From: Pseudomonadota bacterium
Lineage (GTDB): Bacteria > Pseudomonadota > Gammaproteobacteria > Steroidobacterales > Steroidobacteraceae
Assembly: GCA_023457495.1 (NCBI GenBank)
Contig: JAEWLQ010000022.1
Coordinates: 1 to 40,628, forward strand
Direction of reading: 5' to 3'
DNA length: 40,628 nucleotides
Below are positions 40,626 to 40,628 of this stretch, piece after piece. Made by a program: the position numbers and the translations under genes. How positions within the stretch are numbered: the stretch's first letter is position 1; each line of letters opens with the position of its first letter. The notes beneath the pieces are model-generated. The model was not told where the DNA came from. It did not search any database and was given only the letters and a program-made list of their open reading frames with translations.

Positions 40626-40628
40626 CCA
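40590..40628. other. Homopolymer tail, probable assembly artefact
   Basis: A run of 14 G, then C, GGG and 16 C ends the window. This does not resemble the neighbouring coding sequence and interrupts the EEP gene. It looks like a low-quality contig end rather than biology. Confidence 0.8.

Noticed and set aside
1..40628. CRISPR arrays, tRNA genes, insertion sequences or prophage genes
   Set aside because: I saw no regularly spaced repeats, no cloverleaf-type sequences, no transposase or integrase ORFs and no phage-like genes.

Overview
The window is a GC-rich bacterial chromosome segment, probably from a gammaproteobacterium. The 5S rRNA remnant, the many TonB-dependent receptor genes and the SapC/cupin/halogenase genes fit Xanthomonadales- or Steroidobacter-like oligotrophs. 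That placement is inference. The window starts inside a 5S rRNA gene and ends in G and C homopolymer runs, so it is probably one whole contig broken at an rRNA operon and at a poorly resolved end.

Most of it (about 1.4 to 34.7 kb) reads as one locus for using glucuronoxylan, the xylan of plant cell walls that carries (4-O-methyl)glucuronic acid. Region A (0.2-9.5 kb): a SapC-family gene, a large TonB-dependent receptor (TBDR1), a second SapC gene, a JmjC-like Cupin_8 gene and two tandem flavin-dependent tryptophan-halogenase-like genes. Region B (9.5-19.0 kb, minus strand): a long operon running MFS sugar/H+ symporter - xylX - xylA - xylB - xylC - xylD - uxuB - Dabb. It encodes the complete oxidative Weimberg pathway (xylose to 2-oxoglutarate) in the gene order known from Caulobacter, with fructuronate reductase added. 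Region C (19.2-25.2 kb): a LacI-family regulator, divergent from an exported GH67 alpha-glucuronidase and a CE15 glucuronoyl esterase, then a convergent ManD-type mannonate dehydratase. Region D (25.2-34.7 kb): uxaC, an ExuT-like hexuronate transporter, TBDR2, a GntR/FCD regulator, and kdgK-eda on the minus strand.

Together the two TBDRs would import xylo-oligosaccharides. CE15 and GH67 would remove lignin esters and glucuronate in the periplasm. The two MFS porters would take up xylose and glucuronate. Xylose would go to 2-oxoglutarate by XylBCDXA. Glucuronate would go UxaC - UxuB - ManD - KdgK - Eda to pyruvate and glyceraldehyde-3-phosphate. Both routes are complete inside the window, but no endoxylanase or beta-xylosidase is present.

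Two operator families are visible. A LacI-type 14-mer with a TAGCG core occurs upstream of TBDR1, the xyl operon and GH67. A GntR-type TGGTC-N-GACCA element occurs upstream of gntR and, in a closely related 26-bp context, upstream of TBDR2.

Region E (34.9-40.6 kb) looks unrelated to xylan: a CHASE4-like/PAS/GGDEF/EAL cyclic-di-GMP protein, an exported acid phosphatase fused to an endonuclease/exonuclease/phosphatase (EEP) domain, and a convergent, overlapping second EEP protein cut by the window end.
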